A DNA stretch of 64,000 bases from positions 5,890,001-5,954,000 of the forward strand of contig CM027382.1 of the NCBI GenBank assembly GCA_015680905.1, in the 5' to 3' direction. Below are positions 1 through 11,042 of the stretch, in pieces (position 1 is the first letter of the stretch; the number at the start of each line of letters is the position of its first letter). Source of the DNA: Coptis chinensis. Lineage: Eukaryota > Streptophyta > Magnoliopsida > Ranunculales > Ranunculaceae. The translations under genes were made by a program, and so were the position numbers. The notes beneath the pieces were generated by a model. That model worked only from the letters and a program-made list of their open reading frames with translations, did no database searches and had not been told where the DNA came from.

Positions 1-319
1 GGAAAATAGTTAACCGAAAGCGCTAAGCGAAGCGAATGCAAATTTCGAAGAAGAAAATGAAGATTTAATCGAACAACCGTAAGACAATTGATAGAGACAA
101 TTGATTAGATAATTGTGTAAATGTAATACTATAGAGCTAAAACTTCTTTTGATGAAAAATAAAAATAAAAATGGATTTGTTATTGAATATTGTTGTTGTG
201 TCAGATAACATACCTGCGAAAAATTGACAATGTTGTAGATTTATGCAGTTGAAATGAAATAGAACGAGACGCCCCCACGTAGAGAAAAACGCCCCCAATG
301 CGTACTTAACTTTGCAAAA
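1..319. other. No gene recognised; flank of Tat fossil
   Basis: AT-rich sequence without a convincing reading frame. Near 270-300 there are two C-rich stretches that read on the minus strand as G-rich, polypurine-like tracts, which would fit the 3' end of the minus-strand Tat fossil to the right. No copy of that element's LTR (3473-3947) is visible here, so its left boundary is either outside the window or lost. Confidence 0.35.
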
Positions 320-885
320 TCAGGCTAAGCAAGTATAAAAGCATTCAAACTTAGGCTGACGAAGTTAAACGTGGTAACCTCATCAGATTTTGTCGGAACG
401 ATAGTAATAGACTAAGCGAGCGTAAAAGCGTTCAAACTTAAACCGACGGCTAAAACGTGGTAACTTTGCGGATTTTGTTATAGTGATAGTAACGAACTAA
501 GCGAGCGTAAAAGCGTTCAAACTTAGACTGACGAAGTTAAATGTGATAACTTCGTCAGATTTTTTTATTGAGAGTAACGAACTAAGCGAGCATAAAAGCG
601 TTCAAACTTAGACTGACGAAGTTAAACGTAGTAACTTTATCAGATTTTGTCGTAGCGATAGTAATGACTAAGCGAGCGTAAAAAACGTTCAAACTTAGAT
701 TGACAAAGCTAAATGTGGTAACTTCGTCAGATTTTTTCGTAATGATAGTAATGAACTAAGCGAGCGTAAAAACGTTCAAACTTAGACTAACGAAGCTAAA
801 TGTGGTAACTTTGTTAGATTTTTTTATTGAGAGTAACGAACTAAGCGAGCGTAAAACGTTCAAACTTAGACCGGGCGAAAGGTGA
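320..885. repeat. Tandem array, about 87-bp unit, about 7 copies
   Basis: The phrase ctaagcgagcgtaaaagcg recurs near 411, 496, 581, 669, 755 and 839, with a more diverged copy near 320. The spacing is therefore 85-88 bp. Each unit also carries a variant of gacgaagttaaacgtgg and a cgtcagatttt block. Tat-group Ty3/gypsy elements are known for short tandem arrays downstream of integrase. The array lies on that side of the minus-strand fossil at 886-3947, so I assign it to the element by inference. Confidence 0.8.
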
Positions 886-1500
886 TACAAAAAGTGATGT
901 GTCTTGACCGCTTCGCTTCTAACGGCGGAGAGATAAAGCCAATGAATCGCATGGCGTATGTCATTTCGAGTCTTTGAGTGATAGAGATGCTATCAAATTG
1001 TCGAAAGCAAGACTACATATCAAACTAAGATAAGCCGCCCCGCGCCATCTCTTGCTTAAAAAAGACCCACCAAACCGATTGGCAACAAGGCGAGAATCCA
1101 TGTATAAGCGGAGCTTTCGCCCCATCAAAGAAAGTTGTTCTCAAGGCACAAATGGCAACCTCATACTTTCGGCCGTTATTTGAAGCGGCGAAGCCAAGTC
1201 GCATAGATTTCCCAATCTTTTCTGCGCGGGTTTAACAAAAATGCATCCAATTCAGACCAGTTTACTATGGGGAGCCATCCGAGTAAACAATCGATAGGTC
1301 AATGGGATTAGGAATCATGCGTTTTCATGTTGGTCTTCGTCGCCCCGGTTATTGGCGGAGAATGTCTTCCATAGATTCTTCCCCGAAGAAATCGTCAATA
1401 GGAGAATCATCAATCGAAAATCAGCTATCAAAGAAGCGAGAGCATGTTCTTTTTTCGGTGACGCGACTTTCAAAGACAATGCTATATGCACTAAGATAAC
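886..1500 (-). pseudogene. Degraded second RNase H region of Tat fossil 1
   Basis: The minus strand around 1100-1200 gives short stretches resembling the ASNN-x-x-YE segment of the extra, archaeal-type RNase H that Tat-group elements carry after their ordinary RNase H. Nothing longer can be read. The position, directly downstream of the RNase H at 1513-1731, supports the assignment. No integrase can be recognised beyond it. Confidence 0.35.
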
Positions 1501-1512
1501 TTTCCCATTCGG

Positions 1513-2419
1513 CTAATCTACTTGATTCCTGTGCATTATGAAAGATCTTGCGTAAGGGATTTTCAGTATAATTCTGACCAATCTCCCCTGGAAGTATGGT
1601 TTCAATCGGCGAGCGACATGAACTAATGCAAGTGCAATTTTTTCCATCTTTGAATAACGAGACTCAGCTTCGGTTAAAGTCTTACTGATAAAAAAAGACG
1701 GGTCTACCATCATCAATGAAAAGAACAGCACTAACAGCTTGAGTTGTAGCTGTCAGGTATATGCCACTAGATTGACCCGTTGAAGGACTTGTCAATATAA
1801 GAGGACTGACCAAGTATTTCTCCAGTTGTTGAAATGCAATCTCACAATTAACGTTTCAAGTTGTCGCCCCCTTTAAAGTCTGGAAGAAGAAATGACAACG
1901 ATCGGAATATTTAGAAATAAATCTATGAAGAGCGACAAGCCGACCAGTAAGTCGTTGAATTTCCTTCTTATTTTTTGGTGATGGCATATCAATAACGGCG
2001 CATATATGATCAAGATTAGCCTCAATACCTCTACGAGTCATGAGGTATCCCAGAAATTTTCCAGAAGAGAGGCCAAAAGAACATTTGGCGGGATTGAGTC
2101 TCATGTTATAGTTGTTAAGCCTATCAAAAACAAGTTGAAGATTGGAAAGATGATCACCAAGATAAGCGATTTAACGACTATATCATCGATATAAGCCTCC
2201 ATTATTATCCCCAGTCGGAAAAATTATATTGACAAGCTTTTGGTAGGTTGCACCGGCATTTTTCAAACCAAAAGGCATAACAGTGTAGCAGAAAATGCCT
2301 TGGTCGGTAATGAAGGCGGTGAACTCTTGGTCATCCACATTCAAAGAGATCTGGTAGTACTCGAAGTGGCATCCACCAGTTCGGAAATTCGTGGCAACGG
2401 ATACGGATGAATCGGACAA
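1513..2419 (-). pseudogene. Reverse transcriptase and RNase H of Tat fossil 1
   Basis: Minus-strand segments between about 2419 and 1856 carry reverse transcriptase wording: the GIFCYTVMPFGLKNAGAT palm segment, then MRLNPAKCSFGL and GIEANLDHICAVIDMPSPKN from the region leading to the thumb. Segments at 1731-1513 carry the start of RNase H (TEAESRYSKMEKIALALV). The order matches Ty3/gypsy pol. The region is fossil and fragmented over several frames, and parts of the catalytic region are missing. Closest in style to the Tat elements at 8275-9440 and 51209-52490 of this window. Confidence 0.8.
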
Positions 2420-2734
2420 GCTTCGTTAAGGTTCGTTAAGGTTCAGATGAACTTTACGATGAGTGGGAAGTTACATCAAAAGAACTTCGTGTTAAGTGGG
2501 GTGAAATCCATTTTATCCAGAAGATTTAAACAGATAGACGCCCCCGGTCGAGCCTCTGTGGAAGATGACACCTGCCATTACCTCTTACAAGAGTTAGAGA
2601 TTTTAGGCAATACACACGTTCGGGTCCGACTGGAGATTGTCTTTTTCTTTGCGTGTAACCAGCCTATCTAGGTCGGTAGTTTGTCTGGTATTGTGGTCTT
2701 CCCTCTAGTTGATTTTGTGACACCTTCCTTCCTT

Positions 2735-3235
2735 ATTGGATCAGACCTGTCTAGGACGACGATTTTCCTCAGGTCAACGAGGTCGGCCTTCCCTGTCAGG
2801 TCAGTCTCATTTGGGATATTGGTATTCCTTATATTTCTTCTGTGACGCCTTCTTTCTCTGCCTGGTCGGACCAGTCTGGGATGGAAGTTTTTCTCAAATC
2901 TGCGAGGTCGGCCTTCCTGTCAGGTCGGTCTAGTCTGGGATGAAGGTTTTCCTTATACTTTCTTCCGTGGCGCCTTCTTTCCTTATCACAGTCGAACTTT
3001 GTCTAGGATGGCGATTTTCCTCAATCTGCGAGGTCGGCCTTCCTGTCGAGTCGGTCGATCACAGGATGAAGGTTTTCCTTATACTTTCTTTTGTGATGCC
3101 TTCTTTCCCTGTCTGGTCGAACCTGTCTAGGATGGCGATTTTCCTCAAATCTGCGAGGTCGGCCTTCCCTGTCAGGTCGGTCCAGTCTAGGATGAAGGTT
3201 TTTCTTATACTTTCTTTCGTGATGCCTTCTTTCGG
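2735..3235. repeat. Tandem array, about 125-bp unit, about 4 copies
   Basis: The phrase gaggtcggcctt recurs near 2780, 2904, 3029 and 3154, so the unit is about 124-128 bp. Each unit also carries a variant of tctaggatggcgattttcctc and a run like ccttatactttctt. The array sits between the start of gag and the reverse transcriptase of Tat fossil 1, where the rest of gag and the protease would be expected. This suggests internal amplification together with loss of coding sequence. Confidence 0.8.
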
Positions 3236-3418
3236 AGGCGTTTGTATCGCCGTTTGTGGTAGCGGTGGCAGCGGTGGATGTTGAGAATTGATCCTACCAC
3301 TAGGAGCAACTCGATTGTTCAACGGTTCTTGCATTGCCCGACTTGAATTTCGAGGGTTGCGATTCCTATTGGGAGGAGGAATATGTTGTCTATTCGGTCT
3401 GCTTCTTGTACTTACCAT
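3236..3418 (-). pseudogene. Start of gag, Tat fossil 1
   Basis: An ATG at 3418 lies a short leader downstream of the primer-binding site. It opens a proline- and arginine-rich segment (MVSTRSRPNRQHIPPP) typical of the unstructured N-terminus of plant Tat gag. The reading runs straight into the 125-bp tandem array, so only the beginning of gag is preserved. Assigned from position rather than from a conserved domain. Confidence 0.5.
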
Positions 3419-3452
3419 CTTGATTGTTTTACGTGATAATGGATTCAAAAAA

Positions 3453-3468
3453 CCTACAGACGGCGCCA
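3453..3468 (-). other. Primer-binding site of Tat fossil 1
   Basis: On the minus strand this reads TGGCGCCGTCTGTAGG, a few bases after the LTR end. The TGGCGCC or TGGTGCC start followed by GTCTGTGG is shared with the two other Tat elements here (5983 and 48640) and is typical of the group. Confidence 0.75.
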
Positions 3469-3472
3469 ATTA

Positions 3473-3947
3473 TGTTTTGTGATAAACTACTTCAACCTGG
3501 CAGAGAGCAATGGTAAAGAAGCAAAAAACGAGAGGAATTTGATGTTGGGGAGATGAAATCAACCAAGATAATGGTGCCCTACGTACCCAAGATCTATTCT
3601 CTAGGGATCAAGTTTCCACGTAGTTCCTTATGAAAAATAGTTTGGTATTTATAGAGGTAGAGTAGAGAGTCCTTGTAGCTCAAGTAATCTTGTAGTTTGA
3701 GTAATTGTGATAGACTATAACTCTCAACTGATAATAATTATCTCTTTGATAAGAAATGAATCTTGACATAAACCAATGTACATTAGTGGCAAGCCATGTG
3801 GCTAAGGTTCAGCCTTAGACACATGAGTTAATGGGCCTGTACATTGATCCATGGTATTGTAAATTGGGTTTTAGCCCTGTTGATTAAATGAATAAATAGA
3901 GACCCCTAGTAATGGACGTTTGCCACGTAGGTGGGGGTCGAAACACA
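3473..3947 (-). repeat. 5' LTR of Tat fossil 1
   Basis: On the minus strand it begins TGTGTTTCGACCCC and ends in CA just before the primer-binding site, giving about 475 bp. A TATA-like box (TATAAATA) lies at 3646-3653 on the minus strand, in the right place for an LTR promoter. No second copy lies in the window. Confidence 0.65.
3646..3653 (-). promoter_or_regulatory. TATA-like box in LTR of Tat fossil 1
   Basis: CTCTATAAATACC on the minus strand, inside the LTR and about 175 bp upstream of its end. Confidence 0.45.
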
Positions 3948-5285
3948 AACCTAAAAAAAAAATTAACGGCAAATCGAAAACAGGATGGAACTGCAGAGAA
4001 CTCACTACAAATAATAATTAACGGGAAATCAGAAAGTGAATGCAAATGCATTGAATTAAACTTATAGAATAATTAATTAACGGAAATTGGAAACTGGATG
4101 CAACTGTATTAAACAAACCTCAAAAAATAATTAACGGAAAATCGAAAACATGATGAAAATACATTGAACTAACTTTAAATTATAATAAACGAGAAATCAG
4201 AAACTTGATGTAATTGCATCGAACTAACAGAAAATCGCAAACTAGATGCAATTGCGTCGAATTAACCTCAAAGAATATTTAATGGTAAATCGGAAATTGG
4301 AAGCAAGTGCATCAAAATAATAATTAACGGAAAATTAGAAACTGGATGCAAATACATTGAACTAACCTAAAAAAAATAATAATAATTTAACGGGAAATAA
4401 AAAATTGGGTGCAAATGCATTGAACTGACCTCGAAGAACAAGTAACAAAATATCAAAAACTGGATGCAATTGCATTGAACTACCCTCAAATAATAATAAA
4501 CAACGGGAAATCGGAAACTGGACGCAACTGCATAGAATTAACCTCAAAGAATAGTTAATGGAAAATTGGAAATTGTATGCAAATGCATCGAACTAACTTA
4601 AAAAAATATTTAACGGGAAATCGGAAACTGAAAGCAAATGTATCCAACTAACTAACCTCAAAAAATAACTAACGGTAAATCAGAAACTGCATGCAAATGT
4701 ATTGAACTAATCTCAAATAGAATAATTTAATGGGAAATAAAAAAATTGGGTGCAAATACATTGAACTGAACTCGAAGAACAAGTAACAAAATATTGAAAA
4801 CTAGATGCAAATGTATTGAACTACCCTCAAATAATAATAAACAATGGGAAATCGGAAACTTGACGCAACTGTATAGAACTAACCTCAAATAATAATTAAC
4901 TAGAGATTGGAAGTTGTATGCAAATGCATCGAACTAACCTAAAATAATATTTAACGGGAAATCGGAAACTGGAAGCAAATGTATCCAACTAACTAATCTA
5001 AAAAAATAACTAACGGAAAATCAAAAACTGCATGCAAATGCATTGAACTAACCTCAAATAATAATTAATAGGAAATTGGAAACTGGAAACTGGATGCAAC
5101 TGCTTTGAACTCATCTCAAATAATAATGAAGGAAAAATCGAAAAGTGGATACAACTCCATTGAACTAACCTCAAAGAATAATTAACGAAAAATAAGAAAT
5201 TGGATGCAAATGTGTTGAACTAACGTCAAAGAATAGTTAACAGGAAATCAGAAATTAGATGCAAGTACATTGAACTAACATCAAA
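3948..5285. repeat. Minisatellite, about 55-58 bp unit, about two dozen copies
   Basis: Variants of a unit built from taattaacgggaaatcgg, aaactggatgcaaatgcatt and gaactaacctcaaa repeat without interruption. Copies differ by substitutions and small indels, so the array is not recent throughout. Some pairs of adjacent units resemble later pairs more than their neighbours (for example around 4370-4540 and 4720-4890), suggesting higher-order duplication. Two or three decayed units of the same repeat lie at 42771-42915 in the opposite orientation, inside a related Helitron-like element. It is therefore part of that element family and not an independent satellite. Confidence 0.85.
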
Positions 5286-5593
5286 ACGTAGTTGTATTAT
5301 ATGTAGTGGAAATGTCTCGACAAGTGTAGTTTTGCAAATGATGTTTATCGTATCTCTTTTTGTATGATTGGGAATGTTATTCAAGTAATGTAGCTTCAGT
5401 ATGATCTTCGCTGGGCATAATCGTAAATTAAAACTTCAATCAAACTTCCATTATTAAGCAACAAAAAGAAGTTAAAGGGTATTATCAAGAGTGTATTATT
5501 TCTTTTTATGGAGAGTGAGGTTTTAACGTTGCAAGAATTTGGATGACTGATCAATATAATATCCACATCTCATAGCTCTGCATAGTTGCTAAT
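5286..5593 (+). other. Unique internal segment of Helitron-like element A
   Basis: No reading frame of note. It matches the reverse complement of about 42430-42770 in order and spacing, including blocks such as ttatatgtagtggaaatgtc, tcaatcaaacttccattatta and gatcaatataatat. It joins the minisatellite to the terminal part of the element. Confidence 0.75.
5589..5593. repeat. Target-site duplication (left) of Tat element 2
   Basis: CTAAT directly before the 5' LTR. The same five bases follow the 3' LTR at 16564-16568. Five base pairs is the usual length for Ty3/gypsy insertions. Confidence 0.9.
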
Positions 5594-5980
5594 TGTGGTG
5601 GTAGGATAAGGGACTCGGGAGATCATCGGACGGATGTATCCAGATCAGCATAAGGTACACAGCCGCGGTGCATAGGATCGAGATGGATCATCTGTCGCGG
5701 TATGAAAACCCTACACGTGGAAAGAAGGGGGCCCGAGATGGATGGACAGGTGGAAGGTCAGGATTGAGAGAGGGAAGGATATAAAGGAAAAAGAGGGGAG
5801 AGAGAAAAGGGGATTCATTATTGGAAGTGAGGAGAGCAAAATAAAAAGGGAGGCGACCCAGAAGGAGAGAGAGAGAAATAGGGTAGTTAGGAAGCACAGT
5901 GGTATCGATATAGCGACAGGAGTTGTAATAGTATTTGAGAAATAGTGAATAGTAGTGAAGTAGTGTTTGGGGGTGAGACA
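5594..5980 (+). repeat. 5' LTR of Tat element 2
   Basis: 387 bp, beginning TGTGGTGGTAGG and ending GGTGAGACA. It contains a TATA-like ggatataaagg near 5778 and a purine-rich second half. Nearly identical to 16176-16563. Long open frames on its minus strand come from this purine richness and are not genes. Confidence 0.92.
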
Positions 5981-5982
5981 TT

Positions 5983-5997
5983 TGGTGCCGTCTGTGG
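5983..5997 (+). other. Primer-binding site of Tat element 2
   Basis: TGGTGCCGTCTGTGG two bases after the LTR end. Same type as the sites at 3453-3468 and 48640-48654. Confidence 0.75.
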
Positions 5998-6012
5998 GGA
6001 GAGAGTGTAGAA

Positions 6013-7475
6013 ATGGCACCAAAGAAGGCGGTGGGTAGACCCAGGAGGGTGAGAGTTCTAGAACAGATACCGGAAGCAGCGGTGGAGGAAGGGGAAGAGC
6101 GAGAGGAGGGAAGAGCAGCGGAAGAAACACGGCTGATGCGAGAAGAGATTGAGAGGCTGAGGGAGGAAAATAAGGAGTTGAGAAGAGAAAGAGAAAGGGT
6201 GGAGGAAGAGGTCGGGGAAGAGATAAGTGAGGAGTCGGAGAGCTAGAAGGCGGAGGACGAGGAGGGACCTGGAACAACCCTGGTGGAGAACCTAGTGACC
6301 GGGTTAACAATAGAGCAAGTTCAGCAAATGATAAATAACGACCGAGAAGCAAATCTTGTGAGACAAAGACTTCGGATAGGCGGCCCCGGTCGTGGTGGTG
6401 GCGAAATTTGAACCGTAACTGGCCGGGCAGATCACGATATGGACTTCGGAGGTACCAAAACGTTTCAATCAGCCAAGATTCAAGAGATATCTGACGGAAC
6501 AGGGAGACCAATGAGATCCACATCCATCACCAAACAGCGGAGATGCCTCCAAGAGGTGAGGTACGATGGGCTGTGGTGCATGATGTTCCCAGCCAGCATG
6601 AAGGGGGGGAGCTTCCGACTGGTATTATCGGTTGCCTTCAAGGAGCATAACCAATTTCCAAGAGTTGGAACATGCATTTGTGGATCACTTTATACATCAG
6701 AAGAGGAGGGTGGTGGACATCGCAACCTTGTTCAATGTTAGACAAAGGTCCGCGGAGTCTGTCAAGGAGTATCTATGCAGGTTCAAGGCAGAGACGTTAA
6801 AGGTTGAGAATTTGGATGAGAGGGCGGCGTGATAAGCGTTGAAAAGAGGCTGCGACCGAGGAGCGAAGTCTATCAGTCCGTGGCAAAGAATGAGATTGCG
6901 ACCTTGCACGAGTTATATCTGCAGGTAGAGAAGTATATTAGATATGAGGACACCATGCAGAAGGACTCTAAGAGGGGAGCCAAGGCAGTATCATTGGTAT
7001 AGAAAGGGGGCGCAGAAAGATAGAAGGAGGGGACAGAGGTAGCGAGCGATATCGCAGACAGTCATCGCGTCCGGAAAGGGGGAGAGAAGTAGCGCGAAGA
7101 GAACAAAGGCAGAGGAAGCCATACCGCGAGCTAGAACATGCACCATTGACAAGACCGTTGAGTAAGATACTGTCATTGATAAAAAAAAACGTGCAAGGGT
7201 ACGAGGGTCCGCGAACCGTACCCGCCGAAATGCTTAATAAGCCGTATTGTGAGTATCACCAGGTACGCAATCATGAAGCCAATGATTGTTATGCATTGAA
7301 ATGGTTAGTCCAGAGGTTGATAGAGAAGGGAATGATGAGGGAATTCATAGCGGAACCCCCAAATGGGGAGCCGGTGCCAGCTCCAGGGAGAATATTGGGA
7401 ACCATAAATGTTATTTTCAAGGGAGAAGTTCACGAAGTCCGCAAGGCTCACAGAGATAAGGTAAGGAGGACAAAA
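6013..7475 (+). pseudogene. gag region of Tat element 2
   Basis: The ATG at 6013 lies shortly after the primer-binding site. It opens a basic N-terminus followed by a glutamate- and arginine-rich coiled coil (about 6100-6240). The capsid-like retrotransposon gag domain is readable around 6620-6900 (for example FVDHFIHQKRRVVD and SVKEYLCRFKAETL). A single zinc-knuckle-like segment, CEYHQVRNHEANDCYALK, lies near 7250-7310 and is typical of Tat gag, which binds the element's RNA in virus-like particles. The region is fossil and broken. Confidence 0.8.
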
Positions 7476-7582
7476 TGAGTATTCAGTAGAAGGTCAATGA
7501 AGTCGCCTGCAGGCGAGATACTGATCACGAGTCAATAAGTGGGGAAGACAAGATTACATTCTCTAGGGCAGATCTTCGAGCC

Positions 7583-8005
7583 GTGGATACTCCACATGAG
7601 GATGCGTTGGTCATTACAGTGGCGATGGGTAATTATGTGGTCAAAAAAGTACTAATTGATTATGGCAGCGCCGTGGACTTGCTGTTCAGGGGAGCGTTGG
7701 AAGAGATGAGGATTGATCCGGGACAACTAAGGCCGCCGCAGTCTAGCTTGTATGGATTTAATGGGAGCGTCACGAAGCCTATAGGAGAACTTCTACTGCC
7801 AGTAACGACAAGGCCCTTGACGGTGTTCTCGAGATTTATGGTGGTCGATTCGACCCTAATACAACGCGATCCCAGGGAGGAGATGGATACACGGATGGAT
7901 GAAAGCGGTGCCTTGACCTATTATCAAGTTATTCGATTCCCCACAACGAACGCGTCACGAGTCCGCGGAGATCGTGGCATCGAAGAACAGTCACTAGGAC
8001 CATAG
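7583..8005 (+). pseudogene. Protease region of Tat element 2
   Basis: Contains the aspartic protease flap and active-site neighbourhood of Ty3/gypsy pol: DTPHEDALVITVAMG, then the LIDYGSAVDLLF segment and SSLYGFNGSVTKPIGE. The enzyme would cut the gag-pol polyprotein. It is followed by a poorly readable stretch before reverse transcriptase. Fossil. Confidence 0.75.
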
Positions 8006-8274
8006 TCAAAGGATGGCCCATGACCCCGGTGAATTGGCGAACCCGAACGGAAAAGGCAAGCATAGCAATTCTGATCTGTAGGCGGTGGAAGGGCGGAGGA
8101 GGCCGCGGTGGCTCCAAAGACTTTAGATGAAATAGTAGTAAATTAGGGAGAGGGCGAGGAAGAGAAGTTTACATCGGTAGGGTCTAATATGACGGAGGAA
8201 TGGAAAAGTAAGTTGGTGCAGTATTTGGCAGAGAATAGAGACGATTTGCATGGGGGATAGAGGATATCACCGGG

Positions 8275-9440
8275 TTGGACCCTGAGTTCGCATGTCACCA
8301 ACTATATATGAGGGAGGATGCAAAGCCAGTGAGACAGAAGATGAAGGGAGTGAGACCTAAGTACGCGAAAGGAATCCGAGAGGAGGTTGCCAGGTTAAAG
8401 GGAGCGGGGATCATAAGGGAGGTGGAATTCACGGACTGGCTGTCCAATATAGTCGCGATCCCGAAGAAAAACGGTAAGGTGCAAATGTGTGTTGATTTCA
8501 TGGACGTAAACTTAGAGTGTCCCAAGGAAAGTTATCCTATGCCGCGAGTAGATGAGTTGGTGGACAGGACGGCGGGGTTCATAATGTTCTCATTTATAGA
8601 TGCATCCATGGGATACAACCAGGTTGCGATGTATGGACCTGATCAGGAAAAGACATCCTTCGTGGTGGAAGGGGGTACTTACTGCTATACGAGAATGTCG
8701 TTTGGGTTAAAGAATGCAGGAGCCACTTTCCAACGGTTGGGGGAGAAAATGTTCGAAGGCAAAATTCGAAAGGGCATAGAGATATACATAGACGATATGG
8801 TGGAGAAAAGCATGTCAGAGTCCGAGCACTTTGAGGGGTTGAGGGAAACGTTCAGGATACTGCGAGCCCACAATTTGAAACTCAACCCAGAGAAGTGTAC
8901 ATTCGTAGTCACCATAGGAAAATTTCTGGGGTATATTGTGACACAGCGGGAAATAGAGGCAAACCCTGAACAGATAAGGTCATTGGTAGAGATGCCATCA
9001 CCATGAGGCGGTGAAAGAGTCTGCGGCGATTGGCTGGGAAGAGTCCCTGGTCCCTTAACGATTCATTTCAAAATCATCCGACAAGTGTAGGACGCTGTAT
9101 AGGTTGCTGAGGAACACCACAGATTTCGCATGGACAACAGAGTGTGAAAGAGCATTTCAGGAGCTAAAAAGGTATCTAGGGGAAGCACCTCTGTTGTCGC
9201 GGCCCGAAGAGGGAGAGAAGCTATATTTGTATATGGGGGTCACGGAGTATGCAATCAGCTCGGTCCTCGTTCGCATTGTGGATAAAATGGAAAGACCAGT
9301 GTACTTTTAGAGTAAGACATTGTTAGATGTGGAGACTAGATACAGTCGAGTTGAGAAGTATGCTCTTGCCTTGATATTCTCAGCCCTGAAATTAAAGCCT
9401 TACTTCGAAGCCCACGCAGTGATCGTGGTTACGAATTTGC
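8275..9440 (+). pseudogene. Reverse transcriptase and RNase H of Tat element 2
   Basis: The longest preserved coding stretch of the element (8275-9006). It carries WLSNIVAIPKKNGKVQMCVD in the fingers, FSFIDASMGYNQVAM at catalytic motif A, RMSFGLKNAGATFQ at motif B and IYIDDMVEKS at motif C. It continues with LKLNPEKCTFVV and REIEANPEQI. RNase H follows at about 9104-9440 (FAWTTECERAFQELK, then YMGVTEYAISSVLV). Together these copy the RNA into DNA. Fossil. Confidence 0.88.
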
Positions 9441-9518
9441 CTCTTAAATAGGCTCTGAGGGAGGAGAAGTCAGGAAGAATGCTGAAATGGGCCGTGATGT
9501 TGAGTTCATATGAGATCC

Positions 9519-11042
9519 AATATTAGATTAGAATGACGGAGAAAGCTCAGCAAGCCGAGTTTTGGCGGAGTTCCTTCGCAGAGCTGAAACTATGGGGGGA
9601 GATGGTTTTGGGCCCGAGAGAAGGAGGAACTGGATCGTTTGAACCCATGGGATGAGAGAAATGGTTGGAGGTATTAGCGGATGGATCGGCAATGGGCGCA
9701 GCGCGAATAGGTGTGGTATGCGGGTTACACGGACAATAATATACTAAGCGGAGACCATGAAGTTGGGATTCGCGTCGAATAACGAGGTGGAGTATGAGGG
9801 CGGTGATTGCGGGCATGAGAATGGCGGGAGTGTACTGACTCAAATTTAGTGGTGTGCCAAGCAAGCGGAGGGTTCACGGCAAGATGTCTCCCGGAATGGC
9901 AAGGTATTTGGGAGTCTTACACAATTAGGGCGGCGAAATTCACCGCAGATCCCGGTCGTTCACTTGAATCGAGGGGAGAATCGCCACTGATGATCTCTAA
10001 CTTTACGTTATGCAGAGCCATGCGAGGATCGAGGAGAGGACCATCGAGGTGAGAAAATGGGCCAGACCCGAATACCGAGGAGTCTGGAGATCTTGAATAC
10101 CGCATGAAGGGACGAAAGGTTGGATGGAGCCTTTTAAAGCGGTTCTTGGCAAGGGGAGATGATTGACCCGAGAGAGAAATGAAAGACTGGAACAAGCATC
10201 CGGCGATACTCGCTAATAGAAGGGAATTGTATAGAAGGAATTTCAATGGATCATTCTACGAAATGTTTGGGACCAGAGGCTAGCGCGAGGTGCTTTCGGG
10301 GAGCTACACGGGAGATTGTGGGAGCCATTCAGTAGTGGGACAGCGGTGCACCGATTATTAACACCACATGATGCTCGGCCTCACATGAAAAGAGACATTG
10401 TGGAGTTTGCCAAAAAATGTGAGAAATGTCAGAGGTTTTCTCAACTGATATTTGCTCCAGCAGAGCCGCTGCACAACGTGTCTAATCCATGGCTGTTCAT
10501 GATGTGGGCCCTCGATATAGTGGGACTGCTGCCCATGGCCAGCGATAAAAGGAGATTCATGTTGGCTGCAACGGACTACTTTACAAAGTGGATCGAGAAA
10601 TCTTTCTTCTTTGCCCGAGGTGGAAGAGCGCATGAAGTGGTCAAATTCGTGTGAGAGAACATTATATGTCGATTCGGGATGCCCTATGCTATTATCGCGG
10701 ACTATGGAACCCAGTTCACGGGATCGAAGGTGAAGAGGTTTTTGCAAGCTTATCATGCTAAGCAGGGGTTCTCGGCCCGCATAACCAACCCGAGGCAATG
10801 GACGGTGAGGCCTCGAAAACAAAATCATACTTAACAATCTCAAGATGAAACTGGAAGACAAAGAAAGGGGCCCGCCGGGCATTTAATTAAACCATGTGTT
10901 GTGGGCTCTATCGAACTACACCACGGACCACTACCAAGGAGACTCCGCACCGTTAAGCATATGGTGTAGAGGTCGTGATACCATCGAAATGGTCAAACCA
11001 CTAGAACCCGGTCGGGGGCGGGTGCTGGGGCATCTGTCGGGG
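9519..11042 (+). repeat. 1.5-kb tandem duplication, first copy
   Basis: Covers the second RNase H and most of integrase. It starts at aatattagattagaatgac and is followed head to tail by a second copy at 11043-12568. About 215 bp (10378-10595) are identical to the second copy (11913-12130). Outside that block this copy differs from the second chiefly by one-base length changes and dropped short stretches. This pattern looks more like uncorrected long-read sequence than like evolutionary decay. Confidence 0.85.

Larger units (their letters stand above)
320..3947 (-). mobile_element. Ty3/gypsy (Tat group) fossil 1, broken
   Basis: Parts read on the minus strand, from right to left: one LTR (3473-3947), primer-binding site, start of gag, a tandem array where most of gag and protease should be, reverse transcriptase, RNase H, a weak second RNase H, then another tandem array. 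No integrase is recognisable and the second LTR is not in the window. The reverse transcriptase wording (for example MPFGLKNAGATYQ and RRGIEANLDHI) is typical of the Tat group. It is clearly broken, with many lesions and large missing parts, and looks old. Its LTR begins inside the minisatellite of the Helitron-like element to the right, so it probably inserted into that array. Confidence 0.75.

Noticed and set aside
3948-5285. Regularly spaced repeats resembling a CRISPR array
   Set aside because: Eukaryotic DNA; units are contiguous and degenerate with no unique spacers and no cas genes. It is a minisatellite inside a Helitron-like element.
5711-6523. 270-residue proline/leucine/serine-rich open frame on the minus strand
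   Set aside because: It lies antisense across the purine-rich LTR and gag start of Tat element 2; the composition of the sense strand explains it, and it has no domain.
10358-10882. 174-residue minus-strand open frame in Tat element 2
   Set aside because: Antisense of integrase; a near copy of it lies antisense to the second integrase copy, so it follows from the duplicated sense sequence.
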